From Charina bottae (lineage: Eukaryota > Chordata > Lepidosauria > Squamata > Charinaidae), in NCBI GenBank assembly GCA_023362775.1, contig JALMGJ010000020.1, positions 7,071,501-7,135,500 of the forward strand: DNA of 64,000 bases, written 5' to 3'. This document shows positions 45,258-57,452 of the stretch, one piece after another; the first letter of the stretch is position 1; every line of letters begins with the position of its first letter. The notes beneath the pieces were generated by a model. The model saw nothing but the letters and a program-made list of their open reading frames with translations. It was not told the origin of the DNA and did no database searches. A program made the position numbers and the translations under genes.

Positions 45258-46410
45258 AGCAGGTGCAATGTAGACTAGCCTCCTTGTGGTGCACCCGAGG
45301 CAACGTGACTTATCACAGCTAAATAGTCTACACATCTGGCTGCTGGACCTCACAAGGGATTTCCCAGCAAGAAAAATGCCATATGAAATAAAAAAAATAA
45401 CTAAAAGAATATAGTTTTTGGCATGGAGCAATCCACCATATGAGTCCTTCTCTGCGGCCAGAACGAGGCCTGAGAAATGGGCAGGGAGCGAGAAAGAAGA
45501 GGAACAAGTAGACATCTGGAGTAAGACCAGCGCGGCTGGCAACAGTAATTGTTGTCCAGCAGCAACTCAGCAATAATTTAAATCAACAGCAGACAAGAAA
45601 CCAATGGAGTCATGCTGAGCTGACCTAATGGGAAAAAAATCAGAGTTTCGGGTCACATCTCTGATACCCTCAGACACACAGCAATAGGACTGGATTGTGC
45701 TTAGTTTGGATGGTTATATTTACAATAAATGCACTATTCTTCCCATGCCAACTGGGCTATACTTTCTGGCGGTGAATCTCCTGGAGCTCCCAATTATCCA
45801 AGCCCTTCTCTTCCAAGAATTAAACTAGATCTTTACTTTTGCTCTGGAAAATGATCAATCAACACAAATTGATTAGTCATCTTGTATTGTGCAAGAGTGG
45901 AGACAGAGATTGACATGGAATGTTCTTACTCCTTTTTACTTGCCTCAATCCAGCCTCCTCTCTGTCTTTTATGACTATTAAATGTTTTTGTTATTATGTG
46001 CTTGTAACGTTGTTGGAAAGTACGTTTCCTGAAAACTTTGATTAAGGTTTTCCTTGTGCTCTTTCAGTGTAGTGAGTACATTGTAACATTTCAATGTACT
46101 GAATATACGTATTTTCAATTTAACACTTTTGCATAAATCTTTCCACTATGATCTGGGAAGTATAGATTAAAAAGCTATCCCTTTTAATCTTTGGTTTTGT
46201 TTGTACCTTTGGAAATGCTTACAAGGAAATGTTCTGCCATGTGAGCAGTGGGATGTAATGGATAAATTAATGCACAATTTCTAATGCCTCCTCCAACTCA
46301 GAAATTTGCAAAGCAAAATGCCAGATGAAACCTTTTTTCCCCCCAAAGGGTGTTATCAAGTGAGAAGGTACAGGTGTCAGAAAGAGGGGAGTGCATCTCA
46401 AAGTGATATA

Positions 46411-46444
<34 letters not shown>

Positions 46445-47040
46445 AGCTCCCTGGTGCTATTTGATGTTTACAATGGAAAACACATCTGTGGAGGCATGTG
46501 CAGGCTGGTGGGTTTCCATGGAAACACTAGTGCCAGCATCCAATAGTCTGTTAATAAATGGACGTCTCTATTATTGTTATATTTCAGAAGTCGAGAGTGT
46601 GCAGAGAAAACAAGTCTTGTGTTATTTCTTTGGGTGTAAAGGAATATTAATTATGGAAAATTTCTGAAAACTCCCAGAATTGAATATAAGCAAAATTAAG
46701 AAAGATCCAGAAGTCCTAATCCAAAGGTCAGTGGGGTCCCATCAGCCAGTGTGTTTAGGAAATGCAATCCAGGGCATAATTTCACTTAATTTAATACGCT
46801 GTTTCCAGGGCTGAGCCAAGAGACCTCAGAGCCAATGGCAGCCATTCAGGCAACAGAGGGTCCAAGGTTAGTCAATTTACATTAGTAATCGAGGCAGGAA
46901 ATCCACTGAGCTTTTCTCCCCCTCCTAGCAATAAGAAACAAACAAACCAGCATTTGCTGGTTCATGATATTGAAATTCATCTGTTTTAGGCTACCCAACA
47001 GCAGAGCCAGCCATGTGACTCTCTAAGGAGAGATGCAATG
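45258..47040. other. Unique sequence, no recognised gene
   Basis: Contains (GT)n at about 46413-46441. Confidence 0.5.
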
Positions 47041-47045
47041 CATTT

Positions 47046-47310
47046 TATTATTTTATTTTATTTTATTTTATTTTATTTTATTTTATTTTATTTTATTTTA
47101 TTTTATTTTATTTTATTTTATTATTTTATTTTATTTTATTTTATTTTATTTTATTTTAATTTTATTTTATTTTATTTTATTTTATTTTATATTTTTTATT
47201 TTATTTTATTTTATTTTATTTTATTTTATTTTATTTTATTTTATTTTATTTTATTTTATTTTATTTTATTTTATTTTATTTTATTTTATTTTATTATTTT
47301 ATTTATTTCT
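47046..47310. repeat. (TTTTA)n array, about 265 bp
   Basis: About 50 copies of TTTTA with a few one-base interruptions (near 47122, 47157, 47190 and 47293). The open frames across it (47033-47374, 47038-47361) encode only Phe/Ile/Leu/Tyr repeats and are artefacts. Confidence 0.98.
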
Positions 47311-48055
47311 CCTCCCCTCTACTTCTGTTGGGAGACTGATACAGGAGCAATTTGGAGATGACTGCTCTTCCTAGACCAACATGGCAGGTAATGTTAAATG
47401 CTTTGACCAGTTCTGCTTGGGCCACTCTCACATTACTAGCTGAATGGGAAACTGGTGTTTCAGAAGTGCATACAAGTGAGGCATAAGCTCTGGCATTTGT
47501 TCAGTTGCAAGAGAGAAAGAGCAAGACCCTTGTCCAGAGAGGCCATGCAAACTGCTATTGCAGAGATGATGTTTTTCCCACAGAAAAAGGACAGTAGGGC
47601 ACAAATTTCCCTCCCTCCATAAGAGTGAAAGCAATGCCAGAGCATCTAGCTGTTTCTTCCTTGGAGTAGCTGAACTTTGAGGCCCAGAGCAAAGGAAGAG
47701 GAAAGCCTAGCTAGTAGGGTCTTCCACATAAATTGTGGGGAAAGCCTCCCACACCGCAGAGCTGGCCTGCTTAATTCTTTGGGTGACCAAACTTGACCCA
47801 CTAGGGCCACCTCTGAAACCTAGACCTCATCTCTAGATGAAGTTACTGGGAAGGTAACTTTGAACACTCAGTTTTCAAAGAAATGTATGTCTCCAAATTG
47901 GTGCGTCTTCCATACTTTCCACTCCAGTCCACTTTGTGTGTGTGTGATAGCAACAAGTACATCAAGTGGAAAGAAAACCTAAGATTCTACCACATAGATT
48001 ATTTGTAATTGCCAAGGAAGGGAGGGAAAGAGAAGGAAGTATTAATACTGAATAT
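47311..48055. other. Unique sequence, no recognised gene
   Basis: Nothing distinctive seen. Confidence 0.5.
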
Positions 48056-48059
48056 TAAT

Positions 48060-48240
48060 TCCAAATCTTGACGTCTAGTGACTCCATGAAACTATTTAGG
48101 TTCTGTTTTCATAACGATGCAGAAATGATTTGCCACTGCCTTCTTCCGAGATGTCCTTTTAATTTACCGCTCTGGTCTATAGTCGTGGTGATGTCTCATC
48201 CCAATCTGCTTAGGTTTGCCAAGATCAGTCACCTGCTATG
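48060..48240 (-). mobile_element. 5S-rRNA-derived SINE, degraded
   Basis: On plus, atgtctcatcccaatctgcttaggtttgccaagatcag (about 48190-48228) is a diverged reverse complement of 5S rRNA with an internal deletion. The body gcagaaatgatttgccactgcc matches the copy at 37040. Confidence 0.55.
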
Positions 48241-49470
48241 ACATTTCATCAATTAAGACTTGAAAAACAATATCCATGGTGTTCCAAAAAAAAAAAAATC
48301 TTAAAAAGGCAAAATGGTTAAAAATGCAGAAAAAAAAGAGGAGGAAAATTGTGACTGATATTAAAGTCATGTCTGCACCATAATACAATTGTATGCAGAG
48401 TGCAGAGTGGATGCTAAGGCACAAAAGGGATGTTAAGTTGCATGGAGAACTTTCCTAAAGCTTGCTGAGAGACGTCCCTCATAAAATGCAGCAGTTGCAG
48501 CCAAATCTCTTTGCAAACTTGAAATCTTGTGCACCATTCATATATTTCCAACTGGTGTGGCAAAGGTTGCCTAAATATGGATTTTGTTTGTTTGTATTGA
48601 GATCCTCATGATCAGAGTGCCTGCGTTTGCATTTTATGTGATTAACAAGTGTGATAACAGTATGATAAACGACCAATTTGCCAATCAATGTTATAAAGGA
48701 TAATTTGCCATTAGTAGTTGGCAGAAATTATATTAATATCTTTATTCTAAAAATGAATACTCTAGAAAAGCAAGTTCTTTGCCAGCTCTGCTAAATTTTC
48801 CTTATAATACAAATGTGTTTAAATATGTTTTTTTTTAAAAAATACAAACTGCCTTATCTTATGTTAAATGAAATAACTTCCTAATTGTTTATTACTGAAA
48901 GTAAACAATGGTAGACTTTACTATCAGCCAAACCAATGTGATTTCATTGAAGTAACTTCAGTGACTAATGTTTTTGAGATAAACACCTGGGGCTAGGAGG
49001 CATCCATCATCTTTGTTTGCCAAAGCAAGTTGTTGCATGAATCATGTGAGGAAATTACAGGGATTCTGTTTTGTTGGCATAAATGTCTATGCAACCACCT
49101 TGGTATTCTGGTTATCAATAAAGTTTATTATTTTTCAAGAGAGATGAAGAGAAGGAAAGAAGAAGAGAATTAATTAGGTCTGAGCAAACAGTCATAAAAC
49201 AGCAACAGCTTTAGGATTAGATTGAAGCTTTACATGGTTTGGCTCCTGGGGGCCTTCAGGACCACCTTCTCCAGATAGAACCATCCCATCCCATGGACTC
49301 ATCCCAGCAGGGGAGGTTATCTATCCTCAACATGAGAGAGGTGAAATCAGTGGGCACCTGTAGAGAGTGAAGAGGATGACCTTGACAGAGAGAGAAGAGA
49401 TCCATTAGCAAAGCAATGAGAAGGAAAACATTAAGCAAACAAACAGCTTAAGCCCAAATTATGAAGAAGG
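48241..49470. other. Unique sequence with a weak LINE trace
   Basis: 49225-49380 (gctttacatggtttggctcctg, then ggaccaccttctccag) resembles the L2-type segment at 43300 but is very diverged. No gene recognised. Confidence 0.4.
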
Positions 49471-49479
49471 CATGTTAAA

Positions 49480-49644
49480 ACATCTCAGGGAGACACCCCC
49501 CTAATTCGCAGGATTATAAGAGGGGGAGGCGGTAAAGCATAATCAGACTTGCAAGATTCTGTTACTATAGTTCGTCTTAATAAAAGTTGCTTTAGTCTTC
49601 CATAGAGTTTATTTCTTGGTCTGGTGTATCTTGTGCAGCTAACA
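49480..49644 (+). mobile_element. LTR fragment, family 1
   Basis: Contains cagacttgcaagattctgtta (about 49545), then a polyadenylation signal (taataaaag) and ends ggtctggtgtatcttgtgcagctaaca. Third locus of this LTR family in the window. The left boundary is uncertain. Confidence 0.6.
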
Positions 49645-49671
49645 TCACCTGAAGGCAGTGTTTCTCAGTTA

Positions 49672-50013
49672 GTAAAAGGTAAAGGTTCCCCCCGCACATT
49701 TGTGCAGTCGTGTCCGACTCTAGGGGCCGGTGCTCATCTCCGTTTGTTGGCCGAAGAGCCAGCGCTGTTCGAAGACGCTTCCACGGTCATGTGGCCGGCA
49801 TGATGCGCGCGGAACGCTGTTACCTACCCACCAAAGTGGTACCTATTCATCTACTTGCATTTGCATGCTTTCAAATTGCTAGATTGGCAAGAGCTGGAGC
49901 TAGTGCGGGAGCTCACTCCGCACGCAGGGCTAGGGATTCGAACCTCCGAACTTGCGATCTTCCGATCGACAAGCCTGGTGTCTTACCCGCTGAGCCACCA
50001 CGCCCCTACCACA
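49672..50013 (-). mobile_element. BovB-tailed tRNA SINE, family A
   Basis: Complete on minus. A perfect 11-bp target duplication, tttctcagtta, lies at 49661-49671 and 50014-50024. Confidence 0.95.
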
Positions 50014-50024
50014 TTTCTCAGTTA

Positions 50025-51734
50025 CAGAGAAATTTTACCCTTTCTGAGACTGTCTTCAACATTGAACTGTACTGATTCAGAGGGCCTTTGGTACTTAAGG
50101 CTAGCTACGTTGATGGTGCCCAAAGTTAGTGTACTTAGTCATGATTTTTTAATTTTAATTTTAATTTTTTGGACTATTACCTACATTTTAATTTTATGGA
50201 TTATTACATGGTTTTTTGCATATTGTATATTGTTCTACTGTATTATTGTAAACCCCAGCAAGTCATGCAATTCTACAGTAGAGAAATTCAATTAATTAAT
50301 TAAACAGTATCACTTTTTCATCTGCTTATTAATGCAGTACAATTTCTTCTGAAAGGCTTAAACCAATAAATCCTTTCAGCACAGGAAGTATTAGTCAGAG
50401 TTCTTGATGTCTGGCAGTTAAAACTAAAATATCACTGGAAGTATTCTTGCAAATAGCAGGACCATTTGATGTTGCTTCAGAATTCTCTCTTATAGACACA
50501 TGTGCATTCCTCCCCACTCCCCCAACAATAGATCTCATAGATTGGCAAGTATATTTGGTTCTAAGCAAGTTGTATAGTTTATGAATTTATAGAAATACCA
50601 GTGAATTAGTAGCAAGATTTTTAAAACATTCAACTTACCTTCCTCACAGTAACTAGTAACTAGTGTTCTGGAAGACTGTACCTTTAGTTTATACTCTACT
50701 GTGCCAGAAAGCTGAAACAATGTCCATGCAGAGCCATGCAACATTCCCATAGAAAAAACTATCAGGACTCCCATTCAGCATTTATCTAGAACTCATTATA
50801 CATGAACTGGTCCAATTCACGCAGCTTATTTGTTCTTTGTGCTGCAGCATTCATGTTGTTTGTTGTTGAATCTTTGATTGCAAATGATCTATCACTCATT
50901 AGCTGAGATTGTTTGATAACCTGTAATGAGTTAAGGAAGGACATTAGCTCTGCATGCTTTTGCTTGAACCACTGCATATGAGGCAGCAATAAAGAGTTTT
51001 CAGCTCAGATTCAGGGACCAATGCTAATAACAAAATAATGCATTTCTGTCCATAGAACGAGGGCTATGAGAACTTGTATCCCAGAATCTATGATTCTTCC
51101 AAAGCAATTTCTTCAGATGACATCCCCAGCCCTTCACTGAGAAGATACATATTTCATATGTTGGACTTTGAGATCATCTGGAATACTATTTCATAGAGAC
51201 CCCAGTGCAGTTGGACTTCAGGTAATTTTTTTGAAGTTAATTGAGGGTGTATGATATAATCTTGCCCTAGCTATCCAGGCATTGCTAAAAACATAAACCA
51301 AGATCTAGTTTCTTCATTGGGGAAAACAATGAAGAACAAGCCATTGGAGGAGGGAGCAATACAAACTTTTCATGTTTCTGTCCAACCCTCCCTTTCAGAA
51401 GATAGAGAGTTCCCTTTCCTTTTATGCTACATTACTGCCTATAGCAGGAAACTTCTGTGTAAGTTCAGAGAGATGTCCCACAGCCTGTGCTATGAGTTAA
51501 ACAATCCAAAATTCCATCACCCAGATCCAATCTTACACACAAGAACAATTAATATTATTTTAGTAATAGTATACCGAAGATGTTTTAATGAATAAACAAC
51601 GCTAACAAGCTAATTGGAGCCTCTCCAATCTTTGAAGGGCCTTTGGATCCATCAGATCTGAAGCTGCCTATGTCTCACTCCTCAAAATATCTCATTTTGG
51701 GGCCTTCCCCTGCTTTCTCTTTGTTGAAACATCA
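50025..51734. other. Unique sequence, no recognised gene
   Basis: Only low-complexity (TTTTAA)n-like sequence near 50145-50170. Confidence 0.5.
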
Positions 51735-51742
51735 CTGTAGAC

Positions 51743-52005
51743 CAGAACTTTCCAAACTGTGTGTCGGGACACGTTAGTGTGTCGGCTGCAGTGTCTGGGT
51801 GTGTCATGGCTGCTGCTGCCTGCAAGCCCTGCCAGGATTCCACACAGGTCCTAGTGCCTGCCTTGTGCCCTGATGTAAGAGTGTGTCACGAAATGATGCC
51901 CCGCTGTAAGTGTGTCGCGAAATGATGCCATGCTGTAAGAGTGTGTCGCGAAATGATGCATGTCTAAAAAGTGTGTCACCAACATGAAAAGTTTGGAAAG
52001 CTCTG
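51743..52005. mobile_element. Non-autonomous hAT element, 263 bp (GTGTGTC family)
   Basis: The ends cagaactttccaaact and agtttggaaagctctg are inverted repeats. The perfect 8-bp target duplication is ctgtagac (51735-51742 and 52006-52013). The interior has three tandem units of about 31-33 bp containing gtgtgtcgcgaaatgatgc (about 51872-51965). Confidence 0.9.
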
Positions 52006-52013
52006 CTGTAGAC

Positions 52014-54095
52014 CAATCTTTCCTCAAACTTAACTGGGGCCTCCAAAGCAGACATAATTTCTGCTTCATGCTCTGCCAGAGTGCTTCTCCTATGGCAGAA
52101 AAGGTTCTCAACATCATTGCATTCCATCTCTTATGGCCATCCAAGATATTTGGGATATTACTCTTAATACTCGAAGTAACTGGCCTTCATAGCCATTTCT
52201 CTTGATGCTCCCTATTCTGTTTGCTGCTGGGCTTTTAATTTATCATACTGCTTTGGCTGTTCATGTCTCTCAGGCACAGAGAGACTATTTCTAACCCAGC
52301 TATCCCAGATAGTCACAATTGTTGCCATGGGGTAAACCTAGTCAGAGAATTAGTCCTCCTAGATAAATAGAAAAGGCTTGGTGAAAGCCTTATTCATAGG
52401 GGGCACTCTATAAAGGAGGAAGGAAGGCATAATTTGATATGAATTTGGAAGACATTGGGAAGATTGCTGTATATTGAAAAAATACTGTATTTTCCTTGTC
52501 CATTTTCTGAGGCTGTTCGGTTGCAAGATACTGTCACAATCCTCAACAATCAATTCATTCAAAAGTTTTTTTTAACTGTAGTTATCTCTTGTTTAAGCAT
52601 CTCACCCAAATATACTCTCATCAGCCATATCCAACAAGAGGCACCACACTTCTAAGGATCTTGCCCTTACCCTCAGGCTACACAGGCTGAAATCAAACAG
52701 GACAAGTGGGCCTACAAGGAGTAGGTGGTAAACTGGTTCACCTTGGTAGTTAAATTCACTCTGATCTGATTTGGAGATGGCACAAGCTTTATCAACCTGG
52801 CAATTGATTCCTTTGTAATGAGTGAAACCTATGAACAAGCCTCAAAAGATCGATTGGCTTAATTAGGAGTTTAATCAGTCAGGTTGCAATGTGAATTTTT
52901 AACTAGATTTCAGATACAGTCTTTCTCATTAAAGGTTCCCATGGCTGACAGCACTGCTTTACATGCAAGTCAGATAACATGCTAGAACAGACCCCCCAGC
53001 AAGAAGCCACAATAATCAAAATAATTATTAATAATTAATCAATCATTCTCTCTCCAGCTACTGAAGGATAAGCAGGGATGAAAAGAGAAGACAGAGACGT
53101 GGTATCTGTGTTGGGTTCCTCCACCCAAGGCAACAGCTCCATGTTGCTCCCAGCCCAGCTGGAAGAGCTCAGCTCCAGTCTCACTCCAACTGTGGATGCG
53201 GTGGTGGCCAGGGGCATCTATGTTGCTTTCAGTTCCCATCCCGCAATCATAAAACAACTTATGCAGCATAATGGTTTTGAAGGTTAAAGTGATTTTGGAA
53301 ATGCTGCTCAGCACTCAACAATTTGGGGATAAGATGGAATATATAAATGTGCATAAATATAAACAGTTTGCGTGACCAGAACTAGTATGATTTTCCAGAC
53401 AGCATATTATTGCAACAATTTGCCATTAAAAATTATCATCTTTAAATAGCTTCTAAATATTGCTAAATATCATGCTGTGCAAATATCATGCTATTAACAG
53501 CAAAACAACAAGGAGAAGCTGGAATTTTGGATGTCATCCAGGACTTTGCTGCTCTCTGAGTCAAAGAATGGGATGGCGCTTTCTCCCCATTCCATGAATC
53601 AGAGTCAACTGGAGCTAGAAGATGATCTTCCTTCAACACCATCAGAATCCACCACTACAACTAATAATGAGGGTGAATGAGGGTATTTATTTGTTCTGTG
53701 ACTTTATATCTCCGCCCACTCAACACATGACTTTGGGTGTCTAACAAACAATGGGGAAAAACTAATAATAAAAAACAAGTTAGGAACAATTAAAACCCCA
53801 CATGCTCAGAGCGACTCAACAACTTTTGATCAAAAACAAGAACGCGGTGTAGGCTATGTGGCATGCACAGCTGTTTCCTCCAACGCAGTCCCTAACTCAA
53901 ACAATCCCCAGTATCACTGGCTGAAAAGGATGCTGCACTCTGCCAGCATTTTACAGCAACAATACAGCTGGTCACTTCAGTAAAGGATGAACTGGATGGC
54001 CTGGAAGATAGCTGCTTCTCCTTGTATGAACAAATGAAATAATCCATGAATTTGGAACAAATAAGGTAATAAGCAAAAAAAAAAAAGAAAGAAAA
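52014..54095. other. Unique sequence, no recognised gene
   Basis: A short open stretch (about 53507-53680, reading EDDLPSTPSESTTTTNNEGE before a stop) has no family I recognise. Confidence 0.4.
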
Positions 54096-54103
54096 TCAGA
54101 TCC

Positions 54104-54247
54104 ATGGTTGTTGTGGGTCTTCCGGGCTGTGTGGCCGTGTTCTGGAAGTTGTGGTTCCTAACGTTTCGCCAGCATCTGCTGTCGAAATGTTAGGAACCAC
54201 AAATTCCAGAACACGGCCATACAGCCCGGAAGACCCACAACAACCAT
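54104..54247. mobile_element. Palindromic PLE terminal-repeat fragments
   Basis: Two 65-bp arms (54104-54168 and 54183-54247; atggttgttgtgggtcttcc / ggaagacccacaacaaccat) are inverted copies separated by 14 bp. The words match the squamate repeat with ggttgttgtgggttttccgggctg and acgtttcgcc. Each arm ends near a GAAA-containing hammerhead half-core (cgaaacgtt / cgaaatgtt on the outgoing strands). The right flank (ccggccgtgaaagccttcgac) belongs to the same repeat. Confidence 0.7.
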
Positions 54248-54256
54248 CGAACTCCG

Positions 54257-54742
54257 GCCGTGAAAGCCTTCGACAAAAGCAGATCCTACTAACAGGAATC
54301 ATAGGGTTTTTCTTTTTTGCCCATAGCTTTGCAGAATATGTTTCCTTCCAAGAATATTACTCCCATCCATCATTTCCTCATTTCTCCTCTGCCATGACTA
54401 TTGGAATTGCATAATTATTAAAAAGATACACAACTCCCAACTCTTTTTTCCATCCATGCTGTAAAATGCTGGCCCAATTCAGTCCCAACAAGAATTTTTA
54501 AAAAGGTCCATTTCATGTGCAGTTCCCAGGTCAGCCAAGAAACCCACTGAAAGCCCATTTCTTCTTCCAGAGTTTCCTTGCTGGATCATTGCAAGCAGAA
54601 ATAAAGCTTCATTGTACTGTCCTGCCATCTACTGCATCTTATACATTACAAAATATCTGGAAGATTTTCCCATGTGACTCTCTGATCTTTGAACTGGCAA
54701 TTATATTCCATGATCTCCTTTGTACACTTATGTGTGGGAAAT
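54257..54742. other. Unique sequence
   Basis: Nothing beyond the PLE-derived flank up to about 54275. Confidence 0.45.
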
Positions 54743-55356
54743 TGTTGGCCTTACGGGGTTCCAGGCGCAGAGTAATCCAAACAACGTGTAGGGCTCACAA
54801 TAGTTTATTGTAGCATAAGGCAATAATGGATATATAGTACATTATTGCAAAAGGAAAAAAAACAAAGCATACGCAGAGTTTCATGGCCCATACAAAGGCC
54901 AGGCATAGTTACAGTTCAGGAACAGAGTGCATGGCAACATGACAGATAGAAGTCAAGAAGAAGAGAGTAGGAACATAGACCCATAGTTCACAGCTGAAAT
55001 ATACACTCGTTTCAGCATTCTGATTGGCTATATGTGGGTCAGGACATTTTCAAACTGACAATGCATTTACAGAGTTGTACGTACTATAAATCGCCATGCG
55101 ATGGCAGTGTTGCACATTGTCTTCCCTTCGGGGAACGGTTCCCATGGGACAAGGTATTTTTGGGCTGATATCACTTTGTTTTGACTATCCAAGGCTACAC
55201 ACCTGTTGTTTACTGGTGCGATGTTATGGGAACATTTACAGCAGAGGGAATGGAAAAATACTGGCTTTACAAAGCTAGTGAAGGAATCCATTCGCATGAA
55301 TTCTACATAGAATAACCCTAACATTATGTCCAACCTGTCCCCGTTTAGGCAGTCCA
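54743..55356 (-). mobile_element. LTR (family 2), probably a 3' LTR with polypurine tract
   Basis: On minus it begins TGGACTGCC and ends GGCCAACA. A polyadenylation signal (acaataaactattg, about 54800-54815) lies near the 3' end, preceding gccctacacgttgtttgg. Directly upstream on minus (55357-55375) is a purine tract, gttgggggaggggggagga, at the place of a polypurine tract. I see no retroviral coding sequence beyond it. Confidence 0.5.
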
Positions 55357-55375
55357 TCCTCCCCCCTCCCCCAAC

Positions 55376-56110
55376 AAAACTAAAGTTTTAGTTTAAAAGT
55401 TGTCCTCCTACTTTTTAGTTGATAAGCCTTGGCAACAAGTGGAATGAATCCTTGGGCACAGGCCTAGGTTGTCTCCAAGCATTCTCGTGTGCTTAATGCA
55501 AACCCTTTCTCCCTACTCCAGCACCTGGTCTTTGTATTTTCATGCTTTAAGAGCCTATGCTTTACTAGGGCATGGGTGCAAACTCTGGGAGGAGACAGGG
55601 TGTGTGCCCCCTGGGATTTCCCAGTGAGCCCTGTTTTTGACTGGGCTGACAAGCCAGTTGGTATCCTTAGATTCCTGCAATCCCCATTTCCCCAAAGCAC
55701 ACTGTGGGTGGTTAACAACTTAGGTTTTATTCAGGTGCAGTGTCACCCACTCCCACTCCACTGACCTTTACCTACCATGCCTAGGTTCTATTGGACATCT
55801 ATTACTCAACTGCATCTCCCCACCTAGGGAATTGTTAAGTTCTAAAGGATCATTTATTTCAGCTTCTACAGGTCAGCTTCCTCATCCTCATGTGTTCCTA
55901 AAGGCCAACAGTCAATTCACTGAGCATATAGCCATGCCTGAGTGACACGCAATTCACAAGATGGTCTTCATGCTTTCCACTGGTGGCTACTTACAATCAG
56001 AAGATAAAGATATTAGAACTCAGTTCCTCTTTGAGTTCAGTTGATCATGATGAACCTTGGTCAGTATTAAGGTCCTTGTTTGCTTAGAGATCAGAGCCAG
56101 TATGTTATAG
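55376..56110. other. Unique sequence or eroded LTR-element interior
   Basis: No coding similarity recognised. Confidence 0.35.
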
Positions 56111-56113
56111 TGT

Positions 56114-56356
56114 GAGAGCCAGTTTGGAGTAGTGGTTAAGGCACCGGGAAAACTGGGAAGAAACTGGGAGACTGGAAATTCTAGTCCCGCTTTAGACACA
56201 AATCCAGCTGGGTGACCTTGACTCTCTCTCAGCCCTAGGAAGGAGGCAAGGGCAAACCACTTCTGAAAAACCTTGCCGAGAAAACTGCAGGGGCTAATCC
56301 AGGCAGTCGCCAGGAGTCAAAAAAAATGATTCAAAGGCACACACAGACAAAAAAAG
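56114..56356 (+). mobile_element. tRNA-derived SINE, family B
   Basis: Head gagagccagtttggagtagtggttaaggc, body gctgggtgaccttg, then gcaaaccacttctgaaaaaccttgcc and the tail cgccaggagtcaaaaaa. Same family as 57003. Confidence 0.85.
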
Positions 56357-57002
56357 GTATGGTACATGATATGGGTACATAATTAATTGATCAATCAAAG
56401 GCTAGATAAGTTACACACACATAGTTCAAACTCAAATCATATTCTGCAAATAGAGTTGCTTTATGCTGAAGTCTTGCGTAAAGAAAAAAATTATTTCACC
56501 TTGCAATTTGAAAGTCAAACCATTTAACTGTATTATCAGCTAAGGCTTGGGAGAGGGAGAAACCCACAGTGGAATGCAATACAATTAGTTACACTTGCCA
56601 AGTGAGGCTAAGAAAAAAAGTGTTTTTGCTGCTCACTTTAGTTATTTCTTAATAAAAGGACAAAAATATTTGAAAACATTTGACAAAAATATTTGAAATA
56701 TTTTTTTGATTCAGTCTTGCACTGAATATTTGAATATTGCACTGAATATTTGATTCAGTCTTGCACTGAATTTTTATCCAATTCTGAAAACTCACAGGAT
56801 GCTACCATCACATCAACCTACTCCAAAGGGCTATTTTTGTGGGGGTAAAATGGAGGTCCTTCTGTAAACTGTCTTGAACTCTTGGAGAAAAGGTGGGATA
56901 TATATCTAATAGGTAAATATGTGCTGAATGCTGCAAGATATATCTGAAATATATTGGACTGTAGATATTGTTTCGACCCCTTTATCATGAAATCCATGAT
57001 AT

Positions 57003-57246
57003 ATATTTTTATTTTTTATTTTTATCTGTTCAATCGTGTCCGATTCTCGGAGACTGCCTGGACAAGTCCCTGCAGTTTTCTTGGTGAGGTTTTTCAGAAG
57101 TGGCTTGCCCTTGCCTCCTTCCTAGGGCTGAGAGAGAGTGACTGGCCCAAGGTCCCCCAGCTGGCTTTGTGCCTAAGGTGGGACTAGAACTCACGGTCTC
57201 CTGGTTTCTAGCCTGATGCCTTAGCCACTGCACCAAGCTGGCTCTC
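57003..57246 (-). mobile_element. tRNA-derived SINE, family B, with BovB-like 3' tail
   Basis: On plus it starts with T-rich sequence and gttcaatcgtgtccgattctc, the reverse complement of a BovB 3' end. The body follows, and the element ends at the tRNA head (ccttagccactgcaccaagctggctctc). This links the family to BovB for mobilisation. Confidence 0.88.
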
Positions 57247-57248
57247 TA

Positions 57249-57452
57249 TTTTTTTATTTATTCATTCCATTTATAGCCCACCTTTTCTCCAGATCCTCTC
57301 CTCCAATTACAACAATCCTGTGAAAAAGATTGAGCTGAGAGATAATGACTGGTCCAAAGTAACTTAGCAAAATTCTGCAGCTGAGGGTCGGCTTGAACCT
57401 GGGTCTCCATAACCCTAGGCAGAGACCTTAACCACTATCCTATGCTGGCCAA
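57249..57452 (-). mobile_element. MIR-like tRNA SINE
   Basis: Reads tttatttattcattccatttatagcccacc, then aatcctgtgaaaaagattgagctgagag, and ends in the head ccttaaccactatcctatgctggcc. It directly abuts the family B SINE on its left. Confidence 0.7.

Noticed and set aside
47033..47374. 113-residue hydrophobic FILFYFILF repeat frame
   Set aside because: Translation of the TTTTA array, not a membrane protein.
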